The notes under the pieces: model-generated
The model's input: only the letters and a program-made list of their open reading frames with translations
Told to the model about the DNA's origin: nothing
The model's database searches: none
Shown here: positions 44,526 through 56,854 of the stretch, in pieces
How positions within the stretch are numbered: the first letter of the stretch is position 1
How the letters are laid out: every line of letters begins with the position of its first letter
Translations under genes and position numbers: made by a program
Assembly (NCBI GenBank): GCA_905178155.1
Contig: CAJINV010000007.1
Span: forward strand, 4,110,265 to 4,174,264
Length of the DNA: 64,000 nucleotides
Source of the DNA: Amoebophrya sp. A120
Taxonomy: Eukaryota; Sar; Dinophyceae; Syndiniales; Amoebophryaceae
Reading direction: 5' to 3'

Positions 44526-46650
44526 ATGCTTCCCCCACGAACAAGCGGAGCGGCAAATCCGGCACCAGTCTCGGGACCAACCGAAGATGTTAGCACCGCC
44601 AAATCACAGCCAAACGTCGAGAAGGACAAAAATGCCACCACGAGTATCCTCTTTTCCCTTCTCACCTCACTCTACGACCTCCCACAAACGTCTTCCTTCC
44701 TTTCCTTGAAACGCGAAGCGGAGGAGCGGGGGAACCAGTTACAGCTGTACTTCACGAAGTCCGAAGCTCGGGACAAAACCGCGCGTTTAGTGCAGTACTT
44801 TTGCAAGGCGCTCACCGGATTCTGCACTTATTTCCTGAAAGAACGGCCGGAGAAGCTTACCGAGTTAGTCTCTTCGCTTCTCCTCCAGCGGTGGTTTTTG
44901 TTCCTTTTCTCGTCCCCGTCGTGGTCCGAGGTTTTTTCATCTTCTACCGCGAACGACAATTCTAGTACTGCCTCGATTACATCACTAACCGCTGAAAATG
45001 TCGCACTCTCATCTGCGCTCAAAGCCTCCTTCGAGCAGATCAATACGAAGGCGAAATCGGTGCAAACCGCGATGTCCGACGCGAGGCGGACGCACCGGTG
45101 GGCCAAGGAGTTCATTGTGTTGTCGAAGGTGAAGCAGATTCATCTGAACGCGCAGAAGGACTGGATCGAATTCGTGAATCTGATTTCGAAGATGCTGCTC
45201 GCGGTGTACCTGGTGAAGGATCATCACGTTTGGCTGTGTAAGGTGAAGCTGCTTTCCCACGACCCCAAACCGCTGATCCAGTACAACTTGCGGTACATGA
45301 TCGGCGGGAATGTATTTTCCGCCTTTTACCAGTGCTGCCTCACCCTGAGACACCACAAACAGTTGCGGAAGCTGGAGAAGGAGATGGCATTTTTGGAAAG
45401 GGATGCGATGTTCACGGAAAAACGAGTTCTGGACGAAATGCTTGGCGGGACAAATAAACCGGATATCATCTCCAGCGAGCGGCGTGCTAAGTCCAAGGAC
45501 TCCACGGCGCAAAGCGCCACCCCGGATGCCGGACTAAATAACACCAAGCTGTCGACTCCGAACACGAAAAAGATCACGGAACTAGACGTGATGCGGCTGG
45601 CGGACTACTCCGCGGAGCAAGCAAAGTTGGCGGCTTTCACCGGGAGGATCAGCGGAGGACAGCCGGTTCTTGGGGGGAAAGTAGTTGCGTCCTCTGCGAG
45701 TTCTTCGAAAAACAAACCACCGAGGAAAGGGAGCTTGGACCTGCCGCCAGCGCTCGAGAGGAGAAGGTTTGATGTGTGCTTTTCTTACCTGCTGCATCTG
45801 ATACATAGTGACCTCTGTTCTTCATGATGCAATTGCCTGCCCGGGAGGAGGAGCAGAGTCAGGATTTACCCCTACCTCTTGTCTTCTGCTTTCTGCTTCC
45901 GCCCTCGATTGGATTTTTTCTTCAAGAATGAAAAGTTCCACCACGACATCTATCACAGCATCAATCTATCGCAACAGGGGCTCCTCCCACACGGGCACGG
46001 GGGGTGGTGGCTACCGGACTGACAGCGAGGTCGGGTCCGCGCCCAACACGCCGCGCGACCAGCGCCAGCCGATTCCCCTCCTCAAGCGGTCCCCTTCGAT
46101 CGGAAGTCGCGGCCGCGCTAGCTCCATCATCTCCAGCTCCCGGGCGGGCAACAACCAGAGCAGCAAATCTAAACAAAAGCGGGAAGAACGGGAGTCGCTC
46201 GCAAGACTCCAGCTGCACCGCCGGTCCCTCGGGCTGTTGTCGAACGACAGCGCATCCGTGCCAAAGTTGAAGCCGGCGGATCTCGGTCCGTTCGCGTCCT
46301 CCGCCGCCGTAGTCGGCCAGGATGACGACCTGGACAACGCACCGTCGTCGGCCCAAGACGACAACCAAGACGAGCTTTTTGTCGAGGAAATCCGGTCGGC
46401 GCCCACGGAGGACGCGCGAAACGATCTGTTGACGATGGACAGACAAGAGGAGCTACGAAAGCAGATGCTGTTCCACCGCGTGAAAAGGCGCGACTCTTTT
46501 CTTCTCTTCTTAAAGTCTCTGTTGCTGATCGCGCAGGGACTGCACAATTCCGGCTTGCACACTGTGCACGATTTTCCGATCGGGCTGCTGGGCGTGGTCA
46601 GCAGCATGATCGACATGAGAAATCTCTGGCCACCGAGACAGGCGGTTTGA
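44526..46650 (+). CDS. PEX11-like peroxisomal membrane protein
   Basis: Exons 44526-45766 and 45927-46650 (phase 2, GT-AG) give 654 aa. The N-terminal half has PEX11 features: SEARDKTARLVQYFCKALTG (helix with paired basic residues that tubulates membranes), a second amphipathic block SDARRTHRWAKEFIVLSKVK, KMLLAVYLVKDHHVWLCKVK (the 'D-H-hydrophobic' segment) and a helix into FSAFYQCCLTLRHHKQLRKL. A long Ser/Gly insertion follows, spanning the intron. The C-terminal 70 residues (SFLLFLKSLLLIAQGLHNSG ... IGLLGVVSSMIDMRNLW) match the terminal membrane span with GLxGxxSS. Known: PEX11 elongates peroxisomes before division. At 654 aa it is more than twice the usual length (~240) because of the insertion. 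The family call is by motif layout and moderately confident. Confidence 0.72.
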
Positions 46651-47583
46651 TGCAGTAAATGTATATTTTCCACCATCACGATAACTCTTTCATCGTGGCT
46701 AGCCGTTGATCGGTTGTTCTTTCCCGCATGCAGTGTCGCCCACGGGCCACGAACTTTCTTTCATGAAGTAAATAGTGAACAAATAAGTTTTCCGAGCTGC
46801 TTGTGCTACCGCCACGTCATACAAAAATGCATATAAGGACTCCACTTCCAATTTTGCTTTTGCCCGGTCGGAAATCGATGAATCGAAAACGCCGTGTTAC
46901 CTGTAGAGACGTCACTAAACAGATGTTCATAGCACGAGTTCCAAAACATGATACGAACAACTATTTAATGTCAGCAACCACGAGCTATGTCTTGGTACGT
47001 ATACTGTCTCCTGAGCAATGTCGGTTCGTGCAAATTGGAACCAGGTCGGTTCGGTATTGCTGGAAAATTGTCGCTCAACAAATGGCGTCGACTTTTTTCT
47101 TTTATGTCTATCAAGTCTGAACAAAAACGCTCGAATCTAAAAAACCGACGCTATCGTGTTTTCGTCCTTTTTGGCTTCCGTTCTCTCGTCCTTATCTTAT
47201 CGTTCAGTCGTGGAGGTTTATCTCGTTATGGTGTTGCTCCTGATTTTCCGTTTCTCGGGCATTTTCTTCTTCTCAAGTGTCAGTTACGCGATTTCTCCAT
47301 CGTACAGAGACCTACAGGAACCACAACCACGGTACCCAATTCCCCCCGAAAAATCTAGTGCCACCTACTCGATTTGTACGCGTTTGACCACGTACTTCTA
47401 CCTGATTACTTTCGCCTACCCTCAACACTAGTTGAAGCGAAAGAGTCCAGTTTTGTTCGTGCTCCAGCTGCGATCTTCTTTTCGTCGGCATCACCATCAG
47501 CAAGAACCTACCCAAACATAACACCTCGCCAACAATCCCCTTGGTTAAGAAAGACCTTTATCAACATCCGTCAACTCACCAAA
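46651..47583. other. intergenic, no gene seen
   Basis: 930 bp of spacer. Short hydrophobic frames (for example 47156-47431) look like T-rich 5' leader sequence of the next gene. Confidence 0.5.
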
Positions 47584-48867
47584 ATGCAGCTTACCGCTTC
47601 CGCGTTCACTCGTTGGGAGACCAAGTTTGACGGTCTCCACCCGACCACCGTCGAACTAGCCGACGAGGACGACCACAAGGCGATTCTGCAGGTCCACGCC
47701 ATGGTGGGGAAATCCCTGATCGAGCAGCGGAAGAAGCAGGAGCGGAGGAAACAGCAGGAGCAAGTCCGGAACTTCCATGACCTGCACGGGATTCAGGCGA
47801 CCATGCGGAAGCACTTCCAGGGGGTGCGGAACCCGAACATCAATCCGGATGGGACGAAAAAGGTCCTCGACGTGGAGGCGACGTGGCGGAACTTCCTGGA
47901 ACGGCGGAAGGAGAACAAGTTGAAAAACTTGCAGGCGAAGAAGGAGGTGCTGCAGAAGGCGCAGGAGGAGCTCCGGCAGCACAAACTGAAGCTGAAGCGG
48001 GAGCGGGAAAGGTTGTTTCGGAAAACCTTTATCCCTGACGAGTGGAACACCATGACCATCTACGAGCGGCACATGAAAATCCAACTTCCGCGGAAGGAGG
48101 AGTGGCACCAGGCGGTGAAACAAGCGGTGCGGGAACAGGAAAAGGAGTTCGAGGCGCAACAAGGCCATCTGCAGATGGAAACGCACAAGAACAAATCGGA
48201 CTATTTGCCAACGCGAATGACCAAGGAGTTAAGCGATGAGTTCGCGACGTCGCAGAGAGAATGGCTCACGATGCGGGACCAGGCGAGGCAAGAGGCGATG
48301 GAGGCCCGGAAGGAGGAAAATATCGTGCAGTTTCCGTTCTCCCCGCAAATCAATCCCTACCCGTTCAACTATTTGAAACGCGCGGTCAGAAAGGGAGACA
48401 AAATTTTGCAGAAACAGGCCATGAATTGGGCGAAGTGGGAAAAAATGAACGTACTTTTTCGTGGCATAACGTTTTTCATGTTGCTGCTTTTCTACTTTGT
48501 TACGCAATTATTGCAATCAGTGGTGACAAAGACAAAGACATGAAATTGAAATGATTTCTCTACAGAATAACACTCTCAAACCAAAATTATGCATCTTCAC
48601 GCTCATTAAAAAAAACAGAAACGCGCCAAAGAGGACGTCTTCACGCGAAAGGACAAGAGCGTGCAGACTGGAGCAGGGGCAGTAGACCAGAAGGAAAAAG
48701 ACAAGGCGGCGCAAGAGCAGGATACTCAAGACGACCAAAACGACGAGAACAAGCATTCCTACGCGGAAGAGACCGCCCCGGCGGTTACCTACGTTTCCGT
48801 GCAGGATCCATTCTTGAAGCGGGTGCTCAGTACCATCGACACCTTTGCGCACCCGGTCAAGGACTGA
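47584..48867 (+). CDS. highly charged coiled-coil protein
   Basis: Exons 47584-48450 and 48619-48867 (phase 0, GT-AG) give 371 aa. After a short neutral N-terminus (MQLTASAFTRWETKFDGLHP) it is almost wholly helical, with Lys/Glu/Gln heptads (SLIEQRKKQERRKQQEQVRN; KENKLKNLQAKKEVLQKAQE; LKLKRERERLFRKTFIPDEW). The tail is Gln/Asp-rich and ends VSVQDPFLKRVLSTIDTFAH. No enzyme motif and no membrane span. A cytoskeletal or organelle-scaffold role is conceivable; I assign none. The start is the first ATG after a T/C-rich leader with frequent stops. Confidence 0.8.
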
Positions 48868-50771
48868 AACTTTTCAGCGAAGGTTGGGGGTTTTTCTGTT
48901 GTGATTACACGCAGTTGTAGAGAATTGCTTCTTTAGCGGTGTACTTGTACTTTCATGACAATGAATCTATCGTATCAGGCGAGCGTCTTGACTCAAATAG
49001 CTGTGTAGCGTAGTGGTAGTCTGTTGTTTCCGTGCATAGTTCACATTCATAGCATGTCACTCTGAAATCCAAGTGGGAAAAGTTTGGGAGATGGTTCCTT
49101 GCAGGGATCAAAGTCCAACTACAAAAGTGTTTTGAATGGATGTGACGTATGCGATATTTTCTTTGACGAACACGAGTGCTGTCGTGTCCAGGGCTATAAA
49201 TATCTCTACTTAGTGTTCGATCGCACCAGCCCTCGTTGCTTCTTGACGAGAAGAGGACGCTCCTGGTACGGGTCCTCGTGAGTCCCGGCGAACGTGACAT
49301 GAATTTCCGAGGTTAGCGAATCAAAAAACACACAGAGGAGGCGCCACGCAAGAAATAGCGACGCACGTTATTACCTGCCACTGTCTGAATGTCAATGTTG
49401 AGTATAAGACCAAAAACGGACTGAGAGCACCGAGGGAAGTGTAAGTCGAAGTCATGGCATCTTCCAAGATGAATGTGCTGAATCGACTCCATGATGTCGG
49501 TCACAAAACTGATCTTCATCAAGTGCCTTGATCGTCTTTTTCGTCTAGCCTAAGCAAGGCAGCACATAGTGGTGAAGTACTTATTTGCCCACCGCAGGAA
49601 ATGCTCGAGCCTTGGCGCAACTCTAGGCGATGGACTTCCTGGCCTTTCTGAGTGATTTCTTCAGACCGTGCCACGCCTTCGAAAAGCCTGGCAACGCTCC
49701 TCGCGGCCAGTGTGATGGAGGTGCGACCTGTTATCCGGCCGCGACCGACGCACCCACCCGGGCGCTGGACGATAAAGAGCAGCACCGCAATGCAAGCAAC
49801 TGTGTTGCGGCGATCGCCAGCGGGGAAGTAGATCTCGATCTTCGTCTTCAAATACATAGAGGCAGCGTCGGACTTCATAGCGCCGCGGCCGGCCCGTCTG
49901 CGCAGGGACGTCCCCCGAGCTTTTCGGCAAACATACCAACGACCGCCCGCCGCCGCCGCCGCCGCCGGGGGGCGGGCGACGTCGGCCACCTTGGCGCGTC
50001 ATTCCGGGCCCGGCCGGGCCCTCGGGCCCTTGTCGCAGCGCACCCTGCTCCCTGCCCCCCGGCTCGCGCCGCACCGGCGCGCGCCCCTGGCGCTTTGGCT
50101 TTTGTTACGCCCGCAGCCCAATAGGGTGCGTGGCGCCCGCTCGGCCTGTGTATGGTGGGGGCCGGCGAGGGGCATTGAAGGTGGGCGCGCGAGCGGGGCG
50201 CCCCCGTGTCGCGTGGTCCTTTGTTTCGTTGTGTTGTATTATATTTGCCCACTTTATTGTAAGCGCATGCCCGTGCTTTCTGAGGGCCGGAGACGTACGC
50301 GCAGGCAGGAAGAAACTCGCTACCTTTTGGTGTTTGGTCTCGTGCTTGCGAATGATTTCGAAGAATGAGAATTCATCCCTAGCGAGGGGCGCGGCAGTTG
50401 ATCTGGAGGCGAGGCAACTAGTGAGAAGAGAGACCTGCCAAAGATCTGGCATTGAGATTCAATAGCTGCAGGACTACGAGTACGCTTGGATGAGCTTGAG
50501 TTTTGCCTTTGTCCTGCATGGCCTCGCGCAGGGGCGCGCAGCTGCATTACGACGTCAATTCATCTGCGAAGCAAAGAAGTTTTTCCTTGTGCTTACTTAT
50601 CTGAACTCAAAGGCAATAGGGTCTAGACGAAAGCGAAGTTCCTGATGCAGGGTTGTCTTCGCGTTACCACGACGAGATCGCACTGCATGCCTCCAGGATA
50701 GTGCAGCTAGCGCTCGAGGGCAGCGCCAGCCTGCTCTCCTTTCGAGGCCTATACCAATTCCCCATCAAGTC
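48868..50771. other. intergenic with GC-rich island
   Basis: 1.9 kb. About 49880-50230 is strongly GC-rich (CGCCGCCGCCGCC run near 49948-49966) like the block at 42200-44050. No gene supported. Confidence 0.5.
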
Positions 50772-53219
50772 ATGTCAGCCCCACCAGCACCATCACCGGC
50801 GAGCATCGCCGCCCAATTCGTCCCGCCCTCGACCAGAAGGTTCTCCGCTTTGATTCCCAGTTCTGCAGCTGGAGGGCAGTTTGAAAATAGTACTCGAGGC
50901 GCCGATCGTCATGGCACCTCCACCACCAGTCCGAGCGTGCGGGCCGTGCAGCTGCTCAGCAGTCCAGGGCGCAAGGAAGCCAGCGGCTTTGGTGGTTTCT
51001 TCCGCAAAAGCAAGAAATCGACCAAAAATGAACTTCCAGGACTGTCCCGCATCGATTCAGCGGGGGGAAGTGGTGCAAGTGCAAACAGCGATATTAACGG
51101 ATCGAGCGATAAATCTTTAGCCATCAAGAAATACAGCAGCTCTTTCGGGAAGGTGCTGAGTGAGATATCTAGGCGCGGTCGAAATGTGTCCATTGTGGGT
51201 CGGCGTACCACGCTGGGAAAACTACTGGCCCGAGCAAAATCTTTGGGCCGCCGGCCCAAGCGGAAAACGCTGAGCCAGCGGTTGCAGGACGTAAAAGACT
51301 ACCTGGACGAATTTCCGGTGATCACCTTTTACAGCAACGAGAACAAAATGATCGATCGGGTCTTGATCTTCACGGTTCTCCTGCTCGCGATCCGCGTGCC
51401 CCTCGCGCTCGGCTTCGGCCCGGCGCTGCCCTCCCTGGTCCACCTGTTTGGCAACGGGGCGCGGAACAGCGGGGTGGTGGCAGGGGAGGAGCTCGGCGAC
51501 TACAGCACTTTTTTCGAGGTCTTTGTGTGCGACTTGGTGTACCTCCTGTACATGCCGCTGCGGTTTTTCATTTCCGTTGGTGATTTGACTAGTGGTAAGG
51601 AGATCGACCGCAAAACACACATCCTCGAGTACCAGTTTTTAAACCCGCTGTTTTACCTGGACTTGCTGTCCCTCTTTCCGGTGGTAGTCAACTTCACCAC
51701 GCCGCCCGAGGACCCCTCGCAGAGCGTGGTCTACTACCTCTTGGTGCTGAAGCTCCTCCGCTTCCACCGGTTGATCATATTACCGCAGTCGCATTTTGAA
51801 CTCCGCTACAACCAGGGTGTCCAGTTGGTCCGCATGCTGATGTGGATGGTTCTCCTCTTCCACATCCTGGGCTGCTACTGGTTCTACATCCTCTTTTTCC
51901 GCGACAAAGTCGGCGTCTTGATTTTGGACGAAACGGCGGAGTCGACTGCTGCTGGGACCACTTCTTCTGCTGGCGCGACGTCGCTGCTCCACCGCGACCT
52001 CTTCCGGATGTACGTGTACTGCTTTCGCGATGCGATTTACCTCATGAACGGCGAATCCCGGGACCAGAATCTGTACGAAAACAACAACGAGCTGGTGTTT
52101 ATGGGCATCGTGGGAATGTGTGGCGGGCCGTTTTTCGCCGTGGTGTACGCGCACATGACCATTTTCCTGGAGCGCATCGGCTCGCTGGCGAACAAACACA
52201 CGGAACAAATGTCGCTGATCCGCGCGGCCATGAAGTCCCTGTCGGTCCCGAAAGACCTGGAGCAACGGATCACGAAGTACCACACTTTCTTGGCCATCCA
52301 CCACAACTTGCACGCCTACAACACGTTGATGCAGGGGCTGTCCGTCTCCTTATTTGTGGAACTCAAGGCGTTTCTGTTCCGAAAACTGTTCGAAAACGCG
52401 CCCTTCTTCCGCCACGCCCCGCTGGAGTTTGTGCACACGCTGATCCTGGTGCTAGTGGAAGTGACATTTTCGCCCGGAGATTTGATTGTGCGACAGGGCG
52501 ACATCGGCGAGGAGATGTACTTTATCATTCGCGGGACGTGCGATGTGTTGAATGCGGAATGGGATACGGTACTATAATTTAGAGGAAATGGTTTTGGTGA
52601 ATGATCAACGTGCTCGAGCATAGAATTTCAATTTCCTGCTTCGTCTATCGCGGTAGAGAGGTGGACATCAGCTATGTCAATTACGAAACCCCGCTAGTTA
52701 TACTTCAGCCCAACTACCCCCGCTAGTTGTACTTCGGCCCAACAAATACAGGTCCGCAACCTCCGCGAGAACGAGTATTTCGGCGAGATTGCGCTTCTGG
52801 CCCAAACCCCCCGGCTGTGCTCGGTTCGCGCGTCCACGTATTGTCTGCTCGCGGAGATCACAAGGGAAAAGTTTCTGCCGATTTTGGAACAATTTCCGGA
52901 GCAACGGGAGGCGATAATCGAAAATCTACGAAGGTACATCATCGTCGGCAACAATAACAAAGAAGAGCATGAACATGATGTGCGGGAGGACGACGAGGCG
53001 GGGGAGAAGGACGATGGTCTTCAAATGAACGATCACCAAAGTTGTACACTACCGGCGCCGCTGGCTGAACAGGCTTCTTTCCGACCATCCGCCGCGCAAG
53101 CAGCAAACAGTCGCGTCACTGTATGCACGGAAGATGAAGAAAAGCGTGTGCTCCTTACAACTTACGTCTCAGCTCGTAACTTTGTATTTGTTCTTCCGCC
53201 CCCGCGCAGGGATGCGTAA
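50772..53219 (+). CDS. cyclic-nucleotide-binding, six-helix cation channel with atypical pore
   Basis: Exons 50772-52568 and 52752-53215/53219, GT-AG intron. Order: Ser/Pro-rich N-terminus (1-150), S1 VLIFTVLLLAIRVPLALGF (~197), S2 region VFVCDLVYLLYMPLRFF, S3 FLNPLFYLDLLSLFPVVV, weakly charged S4 YYLLVLKLLRFHRLIILPQ (~322), S5 LMWMVLLFHILGCYWFYILF, pore (~415-432), S6 FMGIVGMCGGPFFAVVYAHM, C-linker RAAMKSLSVPKDLEQRITKY, and a cNMP-binding domain (SPGDLIVRQGDIGEEMYFII) whose phosphate-binding cassette YFGEIALLAQTPRLCSVRA (~607-626) keeps the Glu and Arg of functional CNG/HCN/EAG domains. Odd: where K+ channels have GYGD, this has YLMNGES, so selectivity is unclear. S4 has few basics, suggesting weak voltage sensing. 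A TAA at 53217-53219 ends the frame unless a GT at 53216 splices onward (next entry). Confidence 0.85.
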
Positions 53220-53414
53220 TTCCTCTTGAAGCGATCATGCTCATACTTGGTGATGTCTACATAACATGCCTTCGCTTGTTGTTCTGCACTTTTTTGCATC
53301 CGGAATTTTTTTGCATCCTGCTCAAAGCTGCAACTCTGTGCCTGTGCGCTGCAATACTGGAAGAAAGAGCTGCGCAGCACATTTTTCTACTCCGGGATAC
53401 GTTGCCGCTCCTAG

Positions 53415-56400
53415 CATGTCCATGCCCCTGGGCGCTGCGAGCCGAGTGACTAAGAGTTCGACATCAGGTCCTCCGATCTACGACCTGGAGCTGGATCCCC
53501 CTGGTGCCGAGGGAAGAAATAGCAAGCGACCCACTGGTGCTGGCGCGCCGCAATTCTTTTCCGCCAGAGGGCTAGGAGGTGGAGGCAAGCAGCGCAACAG
53601 TCAAAATGTGCGCTCCAGACGGGATTTGCTGACCGGCTTAGTGGATATCCCATGTGGAGTCACCTCCTACTTCACTCTCATTTTTTTGCAAAAAATGCTC
53701 CGCTCATGCGAATCGCGATAGAAGCATTCACAGCAGGCATGCCAAAGAAATTCAGGACCTCTTTTCAAAACAATAAATGCAACTACATAGAAGTTCTTCC
53801 TGAAAGTAATTGCGTCGAGGGTGAAGATTTTCGCTAGCACATTGGAGACCGTCGATGCTCAAGGAAATCGGATCGATCCACGGCAGCAGTTTGTCGACTC
53901 ATGTCATCGCGACAAAAAACACGAGGATCTGGTAGACTACCATAGTGCGGATGACGACTTCGACGAGTTTGAAAATTCCAACGCGACTCACCACCAACAG
54001 CAGGGCCTCTTTTCTCGCTTTAAAAAGAGCATCTGGAATCCGTTTCTTGCAATACCATCTTCCTCGAATCCAAACGAGAGCAAAGATGGGAGCAGTGGTG
54101 CTGCGTCAAAGGCTGGTGCTTCATCTGGGAGTGCTGGGACTACGATGTTGAAAAGCAACACGGCCAACAGCAATAAAGGTGGGATGAACAATCGTGGTTC
54201 CAGACAAGAACCCGCTGCTGGCGCGTCGCCAGAGGTTCGCGCGACCAAAGACGCGATCGCGCAAATTCGGGCGAAATCAGGAGTAGGCCTGGCTGTGCAC
54301 CACCAACATCCCCCGAGCCAGAACACCGGCCTGGGGGCGATGTTTCCAAAGACCGCTTCGGAAGCCGCCCAGGCCGTGCAGAGAGCGGCCGAGTCAAACG
54401 GAGGTGGTCACGAACTCATCCTCTTCACAAAAACCAGCACGGAAGGCCAAGAAACGTTAAGCAGGGTTCCTGTTGACAAGAACACCTCTGCTGGTCCTAG
54501 CACTTCATCCTCATACGACGGCTGTGAAGTAGATCTGCATCTTCACCGACGCAGCAGCCCTGGAGGGAAGATGTTGAGCAAAGGAGCTTCTCCTGCAAAG
54601 GTAGCCCCCGCTCCGATAGAGACCAGCAGCAGAGGAGATCATGCCCACAACAATCAGAAAACAGCAAGCCCGAATGCTAGTGGTAGTGATCAAATGGACA
54701 ACATGGAGCGGCGCCCACTTTCGCCGCCTCAGGGGCCCCCTTCACCCCAGCAGCCACGCCTCCTTCAGTTCGGCGCGCCCGCGGGCGTGGCAGCTCCGGG
54801 ACATACTAACAACCCCAGTTCCACCGCGTCGTCCGGCACATCTACCACGAAAGAGCAGAAGCAAAAAAAGACAAAACCGGCCTCGCGCCAGCTGGATCCA
54901 CGAGGCACGGTTCAGGTGGCGGGCGGCGCTACGATTGCGTTTAACCCGCACATCTCTTTTGACAGTCGAGACTACATCGAACAGGAGGCGGAAACAAGCA
55001 TCAACGCCATCGAGGAGGGCGGGCCGGAAGAGGAAGATCAAGATTTTAACAAGAGCGCAAATAGTGTTGACTCTCCGACGTTCCGCGATGAACAACATGA
55101 ATTGCGAGAAGAAAACAGGAGCGTAAAAAGCCACAGCCACAACTCGGCGGGAGGTGGAACTACAGTAGCCGGAGGCCCTCCTCACGAAGGACCTATGCCA
55201 GCGAGCCCGAGCAGTAAGACCTCTGGAGGTGGTGGTCCACCTGTCGCTCAGCACTACAACAACCTCCCTGTCTCTCCTACTTCTTCCAGTTCACACGGAA
55301 TAAATAAGCGACCGACGTTGATTCCCCGGGGCGCGCAGTCCTTCGGAGGTGGTCCGTCGAAGTCGGGCTCTGGGAACAATTACGCGCAGCCGGTGAGCAG
55401 TCCTAGTGGCGGTAATGTGATGCCGCTCCACCAGACTACAGCGACTACATCTCCCACGGGCGGGGGTGCAGCTGGCGGGACGAGTCCTACTGGGGGTGCC
55501 GCGAATGGATGGATGGTGAACAAGAAGAAGTCCTGGCGCGGCGGGGCTAGTGTAGTCTACCCCCCGCAGTGTTTAGTTTCGAGGAAATCCCTCTGCACCA
55601 CCGGCACCACGGGGGATCAATTTCTAGCCGCCCCGCGGCCGGGACGCAGTTCGCGGGCCTCACTCTCCGGGGAGGTAGGCAAGGAGCTGAGTGCAACATC
55701 TGGCTCATCTGGGGGCGCGGGGCCGCGGCGAGGCTCCTTTGGAATGGCGGATGAGGTATGAGCTACAAAAATATGTTGTATGCCTTGAGGATCACGATCA
55801 TCGGAACGTCACGTGCTATTTTTTGACACGCGGCTCCTCCCTAATAGGAAGACTTATGCTATTCATCGTCTCTCATGCAACACTCGCAGCACGACAAATA
55901 AGAAATGCAAAGAACACGGCATAATTCTTCCCGTGCTTGACTCATGAAATAGGTCGCGCCGGCTCTGGATGACATTGGCGCGCGGGTGCGGGCGACGCTG
56001 ACACAGGCAGCCGTTCAGGCAGTGAAGTCCGAGGGCTGGAAAAAGGGCAAGAGCAATCTCACCATGGCCTTCACACAACAGAGGGCCACGCACCACGGCA
56101 TGGAGGTGGCTTCTGGGAGCGGTGGACCGTCTAATCGTATCTCTCAAGCTGCTTTTTTTTTTAAGCTTCAGTGCAGCTTTCATCGTAGAAATCTAGCAAG
56201 CAAGGTATGGCGAGTTTTCTTCGCAATATCAGACAGTCTGCATTCCTTGCCTGCCGATCCTTGTTCTGTGTATGTCCCACTATTAATAGCGCAAAAATAT
56301 AAATATCTTCACCAGCTGACATTGGCAAACGAAGTTCCATCGCCTCTGCCATCGCTCTGGTGCGCCGACCGTCCACCACACCCGGCCTGCAGCGGATGGG

Positions 56401-56854
56401 AAACAGCACGGTGCACTACGCCGCCCCGTTTTCTTCCTTGAGTAATCTGCAGGGTGAATCGCGGCAGATCGCGGACAGCATCCGGCAGGTGCTGCGCGAC
56501 GAGCTGTGCAAATTGGTGGTGGACCAGCGCCAATGCACCGAGGAGCTGCTGTCCACGTTCTTCGACGATTTTCTTTTCGAGATGCGGGACCTGTTTCAAG
56601 AGCATTGTCACGTTACCGAAGATCTTCATCCGTCGAAGCAATTACAGCAACACACGACCACCACAACGAGCACGATGGAACTGGTTGTTACCCAATCGTC
56701 GCTACCTGGGACGACTACAAAGATGACCGCGTCGGGCGGTATGCAGTCAGGAGGGATAGAAGAGGGCGATGAGGAAGAGGAGGACGAGGACGAACTCGAG
56801 GACGAAAATTATGAAAACTCTGGTGCACAACAACCACACATGCCTGCTGGTTGA
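53415..56854 (+). CDS. Ser/Gly/Pro-rich disordered protein, probably the channel's C-terminal tail
   Basis: Exons 53415-53658, 53827-55755, 55953-56136 and 56316-56854. The last two introns are clean GT-AG; the first junction (GGA|GTCACC to GAAG|ATTTTC) is my best fit. Low-complexity Ser/Gly/Pro/Gln for most of its length, with SRFKKSIWNPFLAIPSS early. Near the end comes a structured part: an amphipathic stretch DDIGARVRATLTQAAVQAVK, then RQIADSIRQVLRDELCKLVV and TFFDDFLFEMRDLFQEHCHV, then a very acidic terminus. Splicing 53215 to 53415 (GATGC|GTAATT...CTAG|CATG) keeps frame with the channel and gives a single 1,718-aa protein. Alternatively a separate gene starts at ATG 53416. The 200-bp gap is far shorter than other spacers here, which favours one gene. 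Confidence 0.6.

Noticed and set aside
53821-55761. A free-standing gene starting at 53821
   Set aside because: The first codons overlap a likely acceptor, and upstream exon 53415-53658 joins in frame.
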